A stretch of DNA of 64,000 bases from Allium sativum. Taxonomy: Eukaryota > Streptophyta > Magnoliopsida > Asparagales > Amaryllidaceae. Below are positions 47,108 through 59,743 of the stretch, one piece after another; position 1 is the stretch's first letter; every line of letters starts with the position of its first letter. The notes below the pieces were generated by a model. It saw nothing but the letters and a program-made list of their open reading frames with translations. It made no database searches and had not been told where the DNA came from. Both the position numbers and the translations under genes were made by a program. The stretch covers positions 753,807,603 to 753,871,602 of the forward strand of contig CM060922.1 of the NCBI GenBank assembly GCA_030737875.1, given 5' to 3'.

Positions 47108-49571
47108 TGTGACGGCCCGCCCCGCACCAGCCGGCATTTCCTCCGAAAGTGCGATGTACACATGCCCGACTAGCACGGAACGGTCGCCAAAGAAAGGAAA
47201 GAAGAGAATGAACTGATCGGAAACCCTATAGAATGTCTCACAGTGCATGGAACAAAATATAATAATAATGTACTTGACATAAAATAGGTGAGACAGTGTA
47301 TAAGCTGATAACCAAAACCAACATCAACATCATCATCAGAGTAGCGGAAATCCAAATACAGCTTATTACAACTTTCCAAATTACTGTCTCTAAACAAAAG
47401 AAAGAAAGGTACACCACTAATGCCTAAAGTAGTGATCGCAGCAACACAGGAAGAATGTCTATATATATATATATATCATACGTGGAAGCCTCCTGCTCGT
47501 CTCCGGTACAGCTACTCGTGCATACCACCTAACCTGTCTCTAGTCTGCTCGAGAGAGATCCTAGAGTAATAAGAAGAGACATAAAACTCTGGGTCAGGCA
47601 AAAAGTCTGGTATGAGCGATAAGCAGCTAAATAGAACAATAACAGGTATACTAAACCATACTTGAACCTGGACTGCAACCAAAGAGTTAGCACTACATAC
47701 CGTACAATACTCTAAGGTGCCACTGAACAGATGGTGTAAAGATAACGGGGGTGGGGGTGTGCAAGTCATAATGATGGCAAAAAAATCAAACATAGCAACC
47801 ATCCTCACATCTCTCACTCAGTGCGTAATGCATATGATATCTACTGCTTCGATCACTAGACCCATCGAAGTAGTGACGAAGTTCGACTTGTACAACTACT
47901 GTTACTACCAAGCTCACCACATGGAGTCATGACCAAATCTTTACAAATGACCCCAATTCATTGGTCTATAGCTCTTTAGTCGTACCTAGGCCACTATGGC
48001 CCTGAATCCGTTCACGTAACCCCAAAACATAGTGATCCAAAGTTGTAGACATCGACAACCCCATAGCACACGTCCCGCAGCAAAGCCCAATCATGAAGTT
48101 CAGTAGTTGGTTCCCATCTGGATCCTGAGTCAAAACTACTCATTTGGACTACCTTTGCATCTCGGGTTTTGGTCATCATCTCCGGATCGGTCTTCATTCA
48201 GTTCGTGATCATCATCTAGGCTCGGGTTCATATCGGTTCGTAGTACCCTCTCCAGATCGGTTCGGATCATAGAGACCTTCCTCCAGCGGTTCGGATTGGG
48301 GTCCACTCCTCCTGGCTTCATGGAAAACTCCTCTGGTTCGGTCCTTCTTCCCAAGCACCCCGGATCGGGTCGGGTCTCTCAAACTTCTCCATGGTGCATC
48401 GGTTCGGGTCGGAGTGGCACACGAGAGGCGGATCGGGTCGTGGGTTCGGGTCCAGATCGTCTCATGGATGCAACAGCTTGGAGGGGCGGTTCGGTTCGTG
48501 GAGAGGTCTCCTGGTCGGTTCTGTTCGGGCTTCTTCCTCCAATCCGATCCGGATCGGCCAAATTCCTGCACTTCTTTCCAGCGACTGTTTACACCATTCG
48601 ACGGCGTTTCCGACCAATCTAACTATTCTAAACAATCACTATTCATACCAAATATTCATAGGAACAAATAACATCAACCATAAACATCAAAACAATAACT
48701 TGATAGGTTAAAATAGATCAAACATTGCCAAAACCCCATATTTTCCCTTAAGCGTACTTAAGCAAAACTAATGATAGGATTAACAAAACTTAACCAAATT
48801 AGCCAAATTTTCTAACAGAGGTCTAAAACAATATTTCCGAATTTATGAATATTTTCTAGAATTTTATCATGTCTAATTTCGTTAATCCTCACTAATCACC
48901 CTTAATTAACCGTAATTAGTGCAAAACTATGCAAATCACTCACCTTGACCACAAATAAAACCTTTAGAACTGAAAATCTACTGTTTGGGTGCGAATACCA
49001 ATGCAACAGCTCTACCTCGATTCTTGTGCTAATCCACCTTGATTTGATGTTGTTGAGCCTAATCCCTGATTAGAAAGTGATTTGGAGGTATTTCAGAGGT
49101 TGGAGGCCATCGTTAGGGTTTCTAAGAGGTAAGTGGCGGCTAGAAAACTGAAATGAAATGAAAACCTAACTCATTTCAGCCTCCCCATAACCCTATTCCT
49201 GAAATGGGTTATGGGCCCATTTACTAATCACCTCATTTGGCCCGGTTAAGTAGTTTTTCACCTTCTGAAACTTGTTTAAGCCATAGCTTCCAAACAGTTA
49301 GTCCATTTTCCACATGTGACCACTTTACGGAAAGGTAAACATCATCCAAAGTCAATGGAAGTGGTTTCAGGTAAAACTCCTTTCCCATCAAAAGTAATGG
49401 CCAAAACAAGATCAGCTAGGGGCAAAATGGTCATTTGAAAATCGAGAAAAATCATGAACATGGGAAATGACCCCAATACTCGTCTCCCAAAGTTACATGG
49501 CCGTACGACTTCGTATGTGAAAGAAATAAATATTCTACGATCCTATGATGCGTAGAATGCGGGTCGTTACA
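47108..49571 (-). repeat. ABC LTR B (shared middle LTR)
   Basis: It is colinear with LTRs A and C. It has internal 1's primer site on its left and internal 2's polypurine tract on its right, so it acts as 5' LTR of one unit and 3' LTR of the other. No 5-bp duplication surrounds it. Confidence 0.92.
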
Positions 49572-49586
49572 CTCTCCTCCTTTAAG
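49572..49586 (-). other. Polypurine tract of ABC internal 2
   Basis: On the minus strand cttaaaggaggagag precedes LTR B. It carries two substitutions relative to the tract of internal 1. Confidence 0.85.
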
Positions 49587-49803
49587 AAATTTCGTCCCCG
49601 AAATTCCTCAACCCAAACATACAAAGGATCCCGCATGCTTACCAATTATATATAACAATCAAACATGCAAAACAACAAAACAACTTATCCTAGCATGCGG
49701 AAAGACTAAATCGAAACTGAAATCTTACCAGGCGAAGAGTTCTGGATACGTCTTCCTATTGCTCTCATATGTCTCCCAAGTATAGTCATTCTCATTCTCG
49801 CCC

Positions 49804-50576
49804 CTACTGAACTTTGACTAATTTCACCGCCTTCCTTCGAAGCTGCTTCGTATAGTTTCCAACAACACGCATAGGCTTGCGGTTCCTGAACGCCTCGGGT
49901 TCAACTTCGATATCATCCAACTGATCAGGTGAAATAGTCACATTTGGGTCGTGTACGAACTTTCTTAATTGGGAAACATGAAATACGTTGTGAACTCCTG
50001 CCGTCTTCTCTGGGAACTCAACTTTATATGCCAAATTCCCAATTTGCTCAAGAATTGGGAACGGACCAACAAATCTTGGTGCTAACTTGCCTCTCCTGCC
50101 AAATCGTATCACGCTCTTCAACGGAGAAATCTTGATAAATACCAAGTCGCCAATGGAGAACTTTTATTCTCTTCTCCTTTTATCAGCACAACTCTTCTGC
50201 CTATCTTGGGCAGCCTTCATTCACTATTGGATAACCTTAATATTGTATGAAGTTTCTCTTATCACATCGGGTCCAAGCACAAATTTCTCACCAGTTTCTA
50301 CCCAACATGACGGTGAGTTGCACGGTCTTCCGTAAAAGCTTCAAACGGAGCCATACCAATGCTGGATTGATAACTATTATTATATGCAAACTCTACTAGA
50401 TGCAAATGGTCATCCCATGATCCACCAAAATCCAATATGCAAGCTCTTAAGAGATCTTCTAACACTTGATTCACCCTCTCTGTCTGCCCGTCGGCTTGAG
50501 GATGACACGTGGTACTGAGATGTAGTTCTGATCCTAACGCCTCTTGTAAGCTCTTCCAAAATCCACTAGTGAACAA
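49804..50576 (-). pseudogene. pol: Integrase C-terminal half and chromodomain, ABC internal 2
   Basis: The frame 50576-50298 holds [21 protein letters not shown] with the catalytic E, up to GMAPFEA, where a base is lost. The frame 50145-49804 holds the GPY/F module and NVFHVSQLRKFV up to VKLVKVQ. The chromodomain continues past a frame change near 49804 (ENENDYTWET in another frame). Confidence 0.82.
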
Positions 50577-51100
50577 GGATCTCGGTCACTCACAATGCCT
50601 TTGGGTATTCCATGAAATCTCACTACCCACTTTATATACAGTTCCACTAATTTAGCTGTTGTCCTGTTTGACTTGACGGGTATAAATCTTGCACTTTTGG
50701 TCAATCGGTCCACAATCACCCAAATGCTATCTTGGCCCGATCTAGTCCTTGGTAACCCATTAATGAAATCCATTGACACTTGTTCCCATTTCCATTCTGG
50801 AATTTCTAATGGTTGTAACAAACCACTAGGCTTCTTTTGCTCAGATTTAACTAGCTGACAATTCATGCATTTGGATATAAATTTCCCAACGTCTCTTTTC
50901 ATCCCTTCCCAGTAGTAGGTCTGCTTCATGTCTCGGTACATCTTGTTACCACCGGGGTGTATAGTCAGTTTTGAGTGATGACATTCTCTAAGCACTTCAT
51001 CTCTCAATCCATTGACATTGGGTACAACTAGTCTTCCATTTTTTCTAAGCCATCCATCTAGATCAAGCCCATACTTGTTCCTATCTCCGTCAATTCCCAT
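50534..51100 (-). pseudogene. pol: Integrase N-terminal half, ABC internal 2
   Basis: A 188-codon frame: CHHSKLTIHPGG...CMNCQLVKSEQ (H2C2), SMDFINGLPRT in which internal 1 has FIDGLP, then RFHGIPKGIVSDRDP, and a frame loss one base later. It overlaps the next integrase frame in another phase. The D to N change in the FIDGLP block is an extra lesion next to the first catalytic aspartate. Confidence 0.85.
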
Positions 51101-51102
51101 CT

Positions 51103-52090
51103 TTAACTTTGAGATGATTTCCAGTAGTCAGGATTGTTCCTCTGACTGGAACCAATCTGCTCAATCAAAGTGGGTCTGATCGTCAAACTTGCTAACATTT
51201 CTGGATCCAATTCGCTCTTTGGTATGAAATCATACCTAGCGATGTACTCCAGTTGCTTCCATTTTAGAAATATAGCCCCTAAACTGGCATTCTCGCACTG
51301 GTGCACATGTCAACTTTTCCTTTAGGCTCTTGAATGCATTCTCGCACTTTTCGTCCCAGACGAAAGCTTGATTCTTCTTGGTCAACCGAGTCAACGGTGT
51401 TGCTATCTTGGAGAAGTCTTGGATAAACTTACGATAATGTCCAGCTAACCCCAAGAAACTTCTTATGTCCGTTGCATTCTTGGGCGTAGACCAATCTTGT
51501 ACCATAGCTACCTTCGCAGGATCCACGGCAATACCATTCTCTGAAACAACATGGCCCAGTAATCTCGCTTCCCTCCTCCAGAAGTGACACTTAGAAAACT
51601 TGCTTTCAATTGGTGTTTTCTTAACACCTCCATCACTATTCTTAAATGTTCCTTGTGTTCTTCCTATGTCCTCGAATAAACAAGTATATCATCCATGAAC
51701 ACAAGAACAAACTTATTCAACTGATCCCTGAATACTCTATTCATAAGATCCAAAAAATATGCTGGGGCATTGGTCGGCCCCCAATCACTCATAAAATCTA
51801 AACGGCGTCCGAAATATCGTTTTAGCTATACTCTCAGCTTCCACTCTAAGTTGATGAAAACCTGTCGCGAGATCCAACTGAGAGAATACTCTCGCGCCAC
51901 TCAACTGATCAAACAAATCATCTATCCGCGGTAGAGGATACTTGTTCTTTCTCGTCACCTTATTCAACTCGCTGTAGTCTACACACAAACGAAGGGAACC
52001 ATCCGCCTTGGTAGGAAACACAACTGGTGCTCCCCATTCAGAAACACTCCTTCTGATAAATCCCTTTTTCAAAAGATCGCTGACTTGCAC
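51103..52090 (-). pseudogene. pol: Reverse transcriptase remnant without RNase H, ABC internal 2
   Basis: The frame 52090-51785 holds [16 protein letters not shown] and [14 protein letters not shown] loss of about 11 bp then destroys the [11 protein letters not shown] block, and the catalytic FVDD region is out of frame. The frame 51526-51236 gives the RT end and stops being homologous at the deletion junction. Some 380-400 bp containing most of RNase H is missing relative to internal 1. Confidence 0.85.
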
Positions 52091-52102
52091 CCCGAGCTCT
52101 CG

Positions 52103-53125
52103 CTACTCCCTTGGTGCCATACGACGAAGTGGCATCACTATAGGCCTGACATCTTTCACTAAATCAATATGGAACTCAATCTCTCGGTGTGGTGGAAGCC
52201 CGGTCACTTCCTCGAAGACGTCCGGATACTGGCTAACCACGGGCAAACCTGACAACTCACTATGCGGGATGTCGAGGGAATTTAGAAAACTAGCCCTTAC
52301 CCTATCACCGGGTAGATCACCAAACACTACCCTCTGCCCATCATCCGCTCTAGCTGTCACCAACAAGCCCTCACAATCTACAACCACCCCATATCTTTGG
52401 AGCCAATCGGCTCCCAAAATAATGCCAAACCCAGTAAAGCCCAAAACAAAGCAATCACAAACAAACATGCATCCATGACTCGATAAGACCACATTGCGAC
52501 AAATCATGTTAAGATTAGTCGAACCACCAATCAGGTTCATCACTACTAAAGGTCCATCGACAATCTCGGGCTCCAATCCTAACCTATCTACCAGGTCACT
52601 AGATATGAAAGAACTGGAAGCTTCGGTATCAAACAAAACTCTAACAGGAACATCATAAACAGAAAGCATACCTTGAACAACAACATTCTTTCCTTTCTCC
52701 GCCACAGTTGGGGCATTCGACGAAGAAGGAATAACATTAAGGGCATATGCTTTCACCACCTGCTTTTCTTTAGGGGGTTGCGGACACTTGTCCTTGTGAT
52801 GTCCCACTTGGCCACAGTTGAAGCACTTCCTATCCGCTGGCTTGGCCCGACACTCTTTGGCATAGTGGCCCTTCTTACCACAGCTGAAGCACACAACATC
52901 TTGCTTATTCGTTTTCTTCTGGCTATCCTTGGTCTGATTCTGCTTTCTCTTATTCTGAGAACCATTCTTGCCTCCACCGCTTACTTGCGGCTTTGGCTCC
53001 TCTGCAGATGCGACCTCAGTCTTCGACTTAGGGTAAAGACTCTCTGACCTCAATGCTTTCCCTACAATTGATTCAAATGTCTCATCGATATGGTTAATAA
53101 GCCTTTCCCCCAAGTATCCATCCAA
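52103..53125 (-). pseudogene. gag-pol: Gag C-terminus and protease, ABC internal 2
   Basis: A 340-codon frame from the Gag core end through both zinc knuckles (CFSCGKKGHYAKEC, CFNCGQVGHHKDKC) into protease. This shows that gag and pol share one frame in this family. The protease active site reads LFDTEASSS instead of LFDTGASSS, a substitution of the catalytic-loop glycine that should inactivate it. It ends at a stop after APRE (cag to tag). Confidence 0.88.
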
Positions 53126-53716
53126 ACCAGTTATGAACTACTCGTTCTTCTTCTCGGCAGTATCAATAAGAGATAACCCATATTTCGATAAAGTGTCGAA
53201 TTCAGCAATATACTCCGAGACAGCGCTACCATTCTGCTTGAGTTCCAAGAATTTCTTAAACAACACTGACTTCTGAGCAGCTGGAATGAACTTATCGCTA
53301 AAGCGAGCCTTAAACTGCTCCCAAGTAATCTGATCCTCGGGAGTAGCTGCCTTTATAGCATTCTACCAATTCATTGCCCGTGCTTGCAGCTGACGGGATG
53401 CTAGCCTTCTTTTCATCGCATCCTCGATTCCCAAGTCTTCAAAGATACGCTCGTAGCTATCCAACCAATCCTGAGCATCCGTAGCCGACTCCGTTCCATG
53501 GAACGACTTCACACCAAGACTAGTATAATCCTTATTCAGCTTGGCGAAATCGGCCCTAGGCGCCTGCACTATTGGACCACCACCATTACCATTATTGGGA
53601 GTTTCCCTCTGCACATCCCTAAGCATCTCTCTCATGAAGTTAGTAAACATCGTCCTCATGTTAGAAGCATTCCCATTATTGGCTCCTCTACCGGCACCTC
53701 TTGTGTATCTGCTCAT
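53126..53716 (-). pseudogene. gag: Gag N-terminal part, ABC internal 2
   Basis: The ATG at 53716 (MSRYTRGAGRG) opens 117 codons, ending where tgg became tag (ARAMNW then stop at 53363). The same frame then continues as clear Gag sequence to another stop at about 53140 (aag to tag). Neither stop is present in internal 1. Confidence 0.87.
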
Positions 53717-53906
53717 CGTTCAATCTGTAAAGAGAAAACGATTAACCATCTCCATAGTGGTGCTAGTGCAGTGCGACTTCATCCTTAGCTATACTAATTG
53801 TATATATACATAGCTTTTGAAAACCAAGATAATCACAAATACGCGCTCTCATATACATATACTATCTCTCCCTGATGACTTCCCTAGGTAAACGACGCAA
53901 CCTAGA

Positions 53907-53918
53907 GCTCTGATACCA
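53907..53918 (-). other. Primer-binding site of ABC internal 2
   Basis: On the minus strand tggtatcagagc, the canonical tRNA-Met site, is two bases inside the end of LTR C. Confidence 0.9.
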
Positions 53919-53920
53919 AA

Positions 53921-56381
53921 TGTGACGGCCTGCCCCGCACCAGCCGACATTTCCTCCGAAAGTGCGCCGTACACATGCCTGACTAGCACGGAATGGTCAC
54001 CAAAGAAAGGAAAGAAGAGAATGAACTAATCGGAAACCCTGTAGAATGTCTCACAGCGCATGGAACATAATATAATAATAATGTACTTGACATAAAACAG
54101 GTGAGACAGTGTATAAGCTGATAACTAAAACCAACATCAACATCATCATCAGAGTAGCGGAAATCCAAATACAGCTTATTACAACTTTCCAAATTACTGT
54201 CTCTAAACAAAAGAAAGAAAGGACACCACTAATGCCCAAAGTAGTGACCGCAGCAACACAGGGAGAATGTCTATATATATCATACGTGGAAGCCTCCTGC
54301 TCGTCTCCGGTACAGCTACTCGTGCAGGCCACCTAACCTGTCTCTAGTCTACTCGAGAGAGCACCCAGAGTAATAAGAAGAGATATAAAACTCTGGGTCA
54401 GACAAAAAGTCTGGTATGAGCGATAAGCAGCTAAACAGAACAATAACAGGTATACTAAACCACCCTGAACCTGGACCTGCAACCAAAGATTTAGCACTAC
54501 ATACCGTACAATACTCTAAGGTGCCACTGAACAGATAGTGTAAAGATAACGGGGGTGGGGTGTGCAAGTCAAAATGATGGCAAACAAATCAAAAATAGCA
54601 ACCATCCTCACATCTCTCACTCAGTGCGTAAAGCATACGATATATACTGCTTCGATCACTAGACCCATCGAAGTAGTGACGGAGTTCGACTTGTACAACT
54701 ACTGTTACTACCAAGCTCACCACATGGAGTCATGACCAAATCTTTACAAATGACCCCACTTCATTGGTCTATAGCTCTTTAGTCGTACCTAGGCCACTAT
54801 GGCATTGAATCCGTTCACGTACCCCCTACACATGGTGATCCAAAGTTATAGACATCGACATCCCCTTAGCACACGTCCCGTAGCAAAGCCCAATCATGAA
54901 GTTCACTCGTTGGTTCCCATCTGGATCCTGAGTCAAAACTACTCATTTGGACTACCTTTGCATCTCGGGTTTTGGTCATCATCTCCGAATCAGTCTTCAT
55001 TCAGTTCGTGATCAACATCTAGGCTCAGGTTCATATCGGTTTGTAGTACCCTCTCCAGATCGGTTTGGATCGTAGTGACCTTCCTTCAGCGGTTCAGATC
55101 GGGGTCCACTCCTCCTGGCTTCATGGAAAACTCATCTAGTTCGGTCCTTCTTCTCAAGCACCCCGGATCGGGTCAGGTCTCTCAAGCTTGTGCATGGTGC
55201 ATCGGTTCGGGTCGGAGTGGCACACGAGAGGCGGATCGGGTCGTGGGTTCGGGTCCAGATCGTCTCGTGGATACAACAGCTTAGAGGGGCGGTTCGGTTC
55301 GCGGAGAGGTCTCGTGTTCGGTTCGGTTCGGGCTCGTTCCTCCGATCCGATCCGGATCGGCCAAATTCCTGCACTTCTTTCCAGCGACTGTTTACGCCAT
55401 TCGACGGCGTTTTCGACCAATCTAACTATTCTAAACAATCACAATTCATACCAAACAGTCATAGGAACATATAACATCAACCAAAAACATCAAAACAATA
55501 ACTTGATAGGTTAAAATAGATCAAACATAGCCAAAACCTCATATTTTCCCTTAAGCGTACTTAAGCAAAACTAATGATAGGATTAACAAAACTTAACCAA
55601 ACTAGCCAAATTTTCTAACAGAGGTCTAAAACAATATTTCCGAATTTATGAATATTTTTCCAGAATTTTATCATGTCTAATTCGTGAATCCTCGCTAATC
55701 ACCCTTAATTAACCGTAATTAGTGCAAAACTATGCAAATCACTCGCCTTGGCCACAAATAAAACCTTTAGAACTGAAACTGTACTGTTTTGGCATGAATA
55801 CCAATGCAACACAGCAGCTCTACCTCGATTCTTGTGCTAATCCACCTTGATTTGATGTTGCTGAGCCTAATCCTTGATTTGAAAGTGATTTGGAGGTGTT
55901 TTAGAGGTTGGAGGCCATTGTTAGGGTTTCTAAGAGGTAAATGGTGGCTAGAAAACTGAAATGAAATGAAAACCTAACTCATTTCAGCCTCCCCATAACC
56001 CTAATCCCGAAATGGGTTATGGGCCCATTTACTAATCACCTCATTTGGCCCGGTTAAGCAGTTTTTCACCTTCTGAAACTTGTTTCGGCAATATCTCCCA
56101 AACGGTAAGTCCGTTTTCCACATGTGACCACTCTTCGGAAAGGTAAACCATCATCCGAAGTCAATGGAAGTGGTTTCAGGTCAAAATTCCTTTCCCATCA
56201 AAAGTTATGGCTAGAACAAGATCTGCTAGGGGAAAAACGGTCATTTAAAAATCAGGAAAAATCATGAACGTGGGAAATGACCCCATTAGTCGTCTCCAAA
56301 AGTTACATGACCATACAACTTTGTATGTGAAAGAAATAAATATTCTACGATCCTATGATGCGTAGAATGCAGGTCGTTACA
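53921..56381 (-). repeat. ABC LTR C (5' LTR of the array)
   Basis: It is colinear with A and B and ends on the + strand with gtcgttaca, followed by gtcat. Its TA run is reduced to a few repeats (54273-54281), whereas A and B have longer runs. Open frames in its GC-rich segment are chance. Confidence 0.92.
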
Positions 56382-58099
56382 GTCATTGATGCCACCCTGG
56401 CTAGAAGGAAACGCATGCCCTCCCTGAGGTCCTCTCGCATTTCTGGTTCACAATCGGGGTGTGAGGCTCGCGAATCAACGTTTCACAAAGCTATGCCACA
56501 CAGGCCGTGCTTTGATCATCAACCACAAGACTCTGCTTTTCAACAAATGCCTTGATCATTTGCCACTTAGGCATGCCACACAGGCAATTCACTCCATGCG
56601 ATTGATATCCATCAATATATAACCCCTGAGCTCGTACGTCTCAGAGAAGGGCGTTAAGCAAGAGAATAAATTCTCCATCGCCAAACAGATATATATTTAA
56701 TAGAAATCAATCACACAGAATAAAATCCAATGTCAGACACACAGTCCATTTACAAGTTCGTTCTGCGTCTGAACGAAACCGGAGGCATCTTGTACCTCGC
56801 ATATCCATCGATCTCCAAGTACGTCTGGACGATCACCAACTGATTCCCTCCTCTTGGGTGTATAGCCCAATCAAGATCATCAGTAATCACCTAAACGATG
56901 TGAAGACCTCTGGTCTTCGAACACCGTCTTCATCATCGACACCACGTCGAATCAGTTATTCAGAATGGGATAAACCCAGTCTTTCTGAATAACTCGCGTA
57001 TATAATAAACAAGTGTTACACAAACACAACATACGCCTCATTCCAATTCAGAATATTCTTTTATTCAAATATTCTTATACTTTGGGAAAGGTTCCCATTA
57101 ATTTTATCAAAGATAAATTCTTTAAATTTATTCTTTAATCTTCTTTTGAATATCAATTCAAACTAGTCGGGATTAGCGAACCACACCGAAGTAATCATTT
57201 ATTTTATTTCCCTATCCTAAACTATTCATCCCGTGAAGTAAAACTGGTCATACTTCATATCTAACACCACGGTGTTATCGGTAAATTCAATTACCATTTC
57301 ACGTTCAAATCTAATTAAAGATTTAACTATCGCCTGGAGCAAAACTAGTGATACCCCATTCTCGATCACTTCAATATAATTAAAAATTCATTAAAGCTGC
57401 ACTTAGTTTTAATCTTCCCAAAAATCAATATCCTGTCTTTGACTGGGTTAAAGAACTAATGTCCTTTAAAACACGGTTCACTATAAACCCAAAATCACAT
57501 TCCATTCCATTCCAATTCAATTATTGAAACTTCTGGTTACTTTTAAAACCCTTTCAAATCCAGTTTATTTATTTCAAAAATAAATAAATTATTATTCTAG
57601 TTCAAAACTAGTTCATTTCGATAAAAAAACTATTTTTGCCTTTTCAAATTTGGAATTTTTCATCTCAATTCTTCACAAATCATTTCTTATGATTTTACAA
57701 AAATTATTACTATTTTTAATAATTTTATCAAGGCCCGTACAGACGAATTCCATCAATGACCATCGAACTGCACTTACAGCGACCTTTTCCAACTTTGATT
57801 TGAACATAATTCCAAATCCAACCGTTAGATTTCAAATCTCTAACATTCGTTGGAAATCTCTTTTCGATACGAACCCAACGGTTTTAGTTTTAGGAGAATC
57901 CGATGGTCGGATCTCCCGTAATATCCGTTCGAAGTCAATGGTCGAAATTCGCGAACTGCTGCGGCGCGACGCGTTCTATTCAGGCCATTTAATATATATA
58001 ATATATATATATATTATATATATTTCGTCGATTTCCTTTTCACGTTGTTCATATATAAAAATCATATTTTTATTTCTTTCTATGATATAAAAATTATAT

Positions 58100-58240
58100 T
58101 TTTAATCTCTACATATATAATTAAAAATCTATTCCTTTTAAAATTAAAGATCTATTCCTTTCAAAGTTAAAAATCGAATCTTTTCGAAGTTAAAAATCGA
58201 ATCTTTTCAAAGTTAAAAATCTAACTTTGATTATATAAAA
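58100..58240. repeat. 23-bp repeats in LTR X
   Basis: Several units of the type cgaagttaaaaatcgaatctttt lie between 58130 and 58230, with degenerate copies on both sides. LTR Y has a different repeat in the corresponding part. Confidence 0.65.
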
Positions 58241-58829
58241 ATTCTCTCTTTTCTCTAATAAAAATCATCTCTTTTTCATTATAAAAATTCTATCTTTCCA
58301 AATAAACAAAATCAAATCTTTTATATTTCCCTTCATATAAAGAAAGGTCACATTTTTAACTCTGAACTTCATATATAAGAATCACGTTTTTATCTCGCTA
58401 TTTTACATATGAAAATCGAATTTTTAATTTATATCTACATTATAAATTAGATTTTTATTTACTTTCTTTAACATATATGAAAACTGATTAAAAATCAACC
58501 CTTTTTAATAAACAAAACTAAATACTTTAAAATCAATGGAAATAAACACTTACAGCGGGGTTTTGGTCTGTGGTTCGAAGGGGGAAGACGGTTCCTGGCG
58601 CGCGGCAGGGGAGGGAGCGGTCGGAGGCGGTTCAGGTGGTCAGAGCAGTAGGGTAGACGGTTTTAGGGTTTGTGGGCGTTGGGGTTTTGTGGTGGAGGTG
58701 GGAGAACGGGGTTCGGCGAGAGGGGGGTCTGGCGAGGTGCGCCGCCGCCTGGGGGGGAGGGGGGCAACGGGTTTCTGTTTTTTTTTTCAATCTGAAAGGA
58801 AGTCAACGGGGAAGGTGAGGGAGGAGGGG

Positions 58830-58836
58830 TTATATA
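58830..58836 (-). promoter_or_regulatory. TATA box of LTR X
   Basis: On the minus strand tatataa is followed by cccctcctccctcac, a CT-rich start region. It lies about 0.9 kb into the LTR, as in D. Confidence 0.5.
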
Positions 58837-59731
58837 AATATATTTTTTATTATTATTATTTTTAATTTCAAAAAGTAACTTTTTATTTCGAACCCAAAAT
58901 CAAACCCACCGACTGTCATCCCTAGCTAATTACCCCCATTCCGAACACAATGGGATATGTATCATAGGCTGATTCGCTCGTTTCGATCAGTTTTCATCAA
59001 AATCAAAATATAAATATTGAATTCTAACGCACATTTCATTTTACGGGGGCCACATACTAACTAGAAAAATTCCCGAAAAATATTTTCTAGCTTTGTATTG
59101 ACGATACGGTCCTAACAAAACCAATTTTGTCAAATTCCGAGACCGTTTGAAAAATGACCATTTTCCAGTCGATTAAAATCAACTAAAACTGGTCAAACGT
59201 GTTTTCCTTTTCCACGCTCACATATTTATTCAGAAAATTACGAATTTTGGAATCTAGCAATAACTTGACATCATGGATCCAACAAAAGTGGTTTCGTCAA
59301 AAACCGAGGCCGTTTGCAAAATTTTCATTTTTAAGGGCCATAATTCCATAGCGACTATTCTGAATTTTCAACTGGGCATAACTTTTTATTCCCACTATGA
59401 AATTTCAATTTTTCGGATTCGTTGGAAAGATATTCTCATTTAGATTCAAATATTTTTGGTTTCACTAAAATCTGGTTTATTTTGAATCCTGTACATTTAT
59501 TTGAAATTTGAAATCGTACTATCGAACTACCGCGCCATTTTCAATTCCTTTTACAATTTAAAATAAATATTTATATTCTAACGACGATTCAAATAAATAT
59601 ATACGTTCTAATTCCATTCAAAATAAATTTCTCCTCATTATTATTTAAAATATTTCATTTTAAATATTCAAAATTCACTAAAATCGCCAAAATAAAAATT
59701 TTAAATTGGCTCAGATTTTCGTGTTATTACA

Positions 59732-59743
59732 ATCTCCCCCACT
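59732..59743 (-). other. Element XY polypurine tract
   Basis: On the minus strand agtgggggagat precedes the LTR start. It is identical to the Z tract. Confidence 0.85.

Larger units (their letters stand above)
39905..56381 (-). mobile_element. Element ABC: tandem Ty3/Gypsy chromovirus (LTR-int-LTR-int-LTR)
   Basis: Three LTRs in the same orientation (39905-42374, 47108-49571, 53921-56381; 2470, 2464 and 2461 bp) enclose two internal regions (4733 and 4349 bp). One target duplication surrounds the whole array. Both internals carry gag-pol with RT before integrase and a C-terminal chromodomain, on the minus strand. The likely origin is unequal recombination between LTRs of one insertion. All frames are broken. 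Confidence 0.9.
56382..59731 (-). repeat. Element XY 3' LTR, proximal part
   Basis: It resumes at tgatgccaccctgg and is homologous to LTR Y from 61805 to about 63450. Beyond that X and Y carry different repeats. On the minus strand the LTR begins TGTAATAACACG at 59731. It includes an AT-rich repeat segment (58040-58510), a G-rich leader segment (58550-58830) and a TATA box. The 109-codon and 146-codon open frames inside show no protein-like features. Confidence 0.8.

Noticed and set aside
39905..56381. The ABC duplication considered as an assembly artefact.
   Set aside because: The two internals and three LTRs differ by many private substitutions and indels, including a deletion of about 390 bp, so they are not one sequence assembled twice. 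Long reads would still be the final test.
58536..58865. Glycine-rich 109-codon open frame on the + strand in a GC-rich patch.
   Set aside because: It lies antisense to the probable LTR X start region. The composition alone (gggg-rich) removes stops, and there is no protein motif or homolog in LTR Y within the window.
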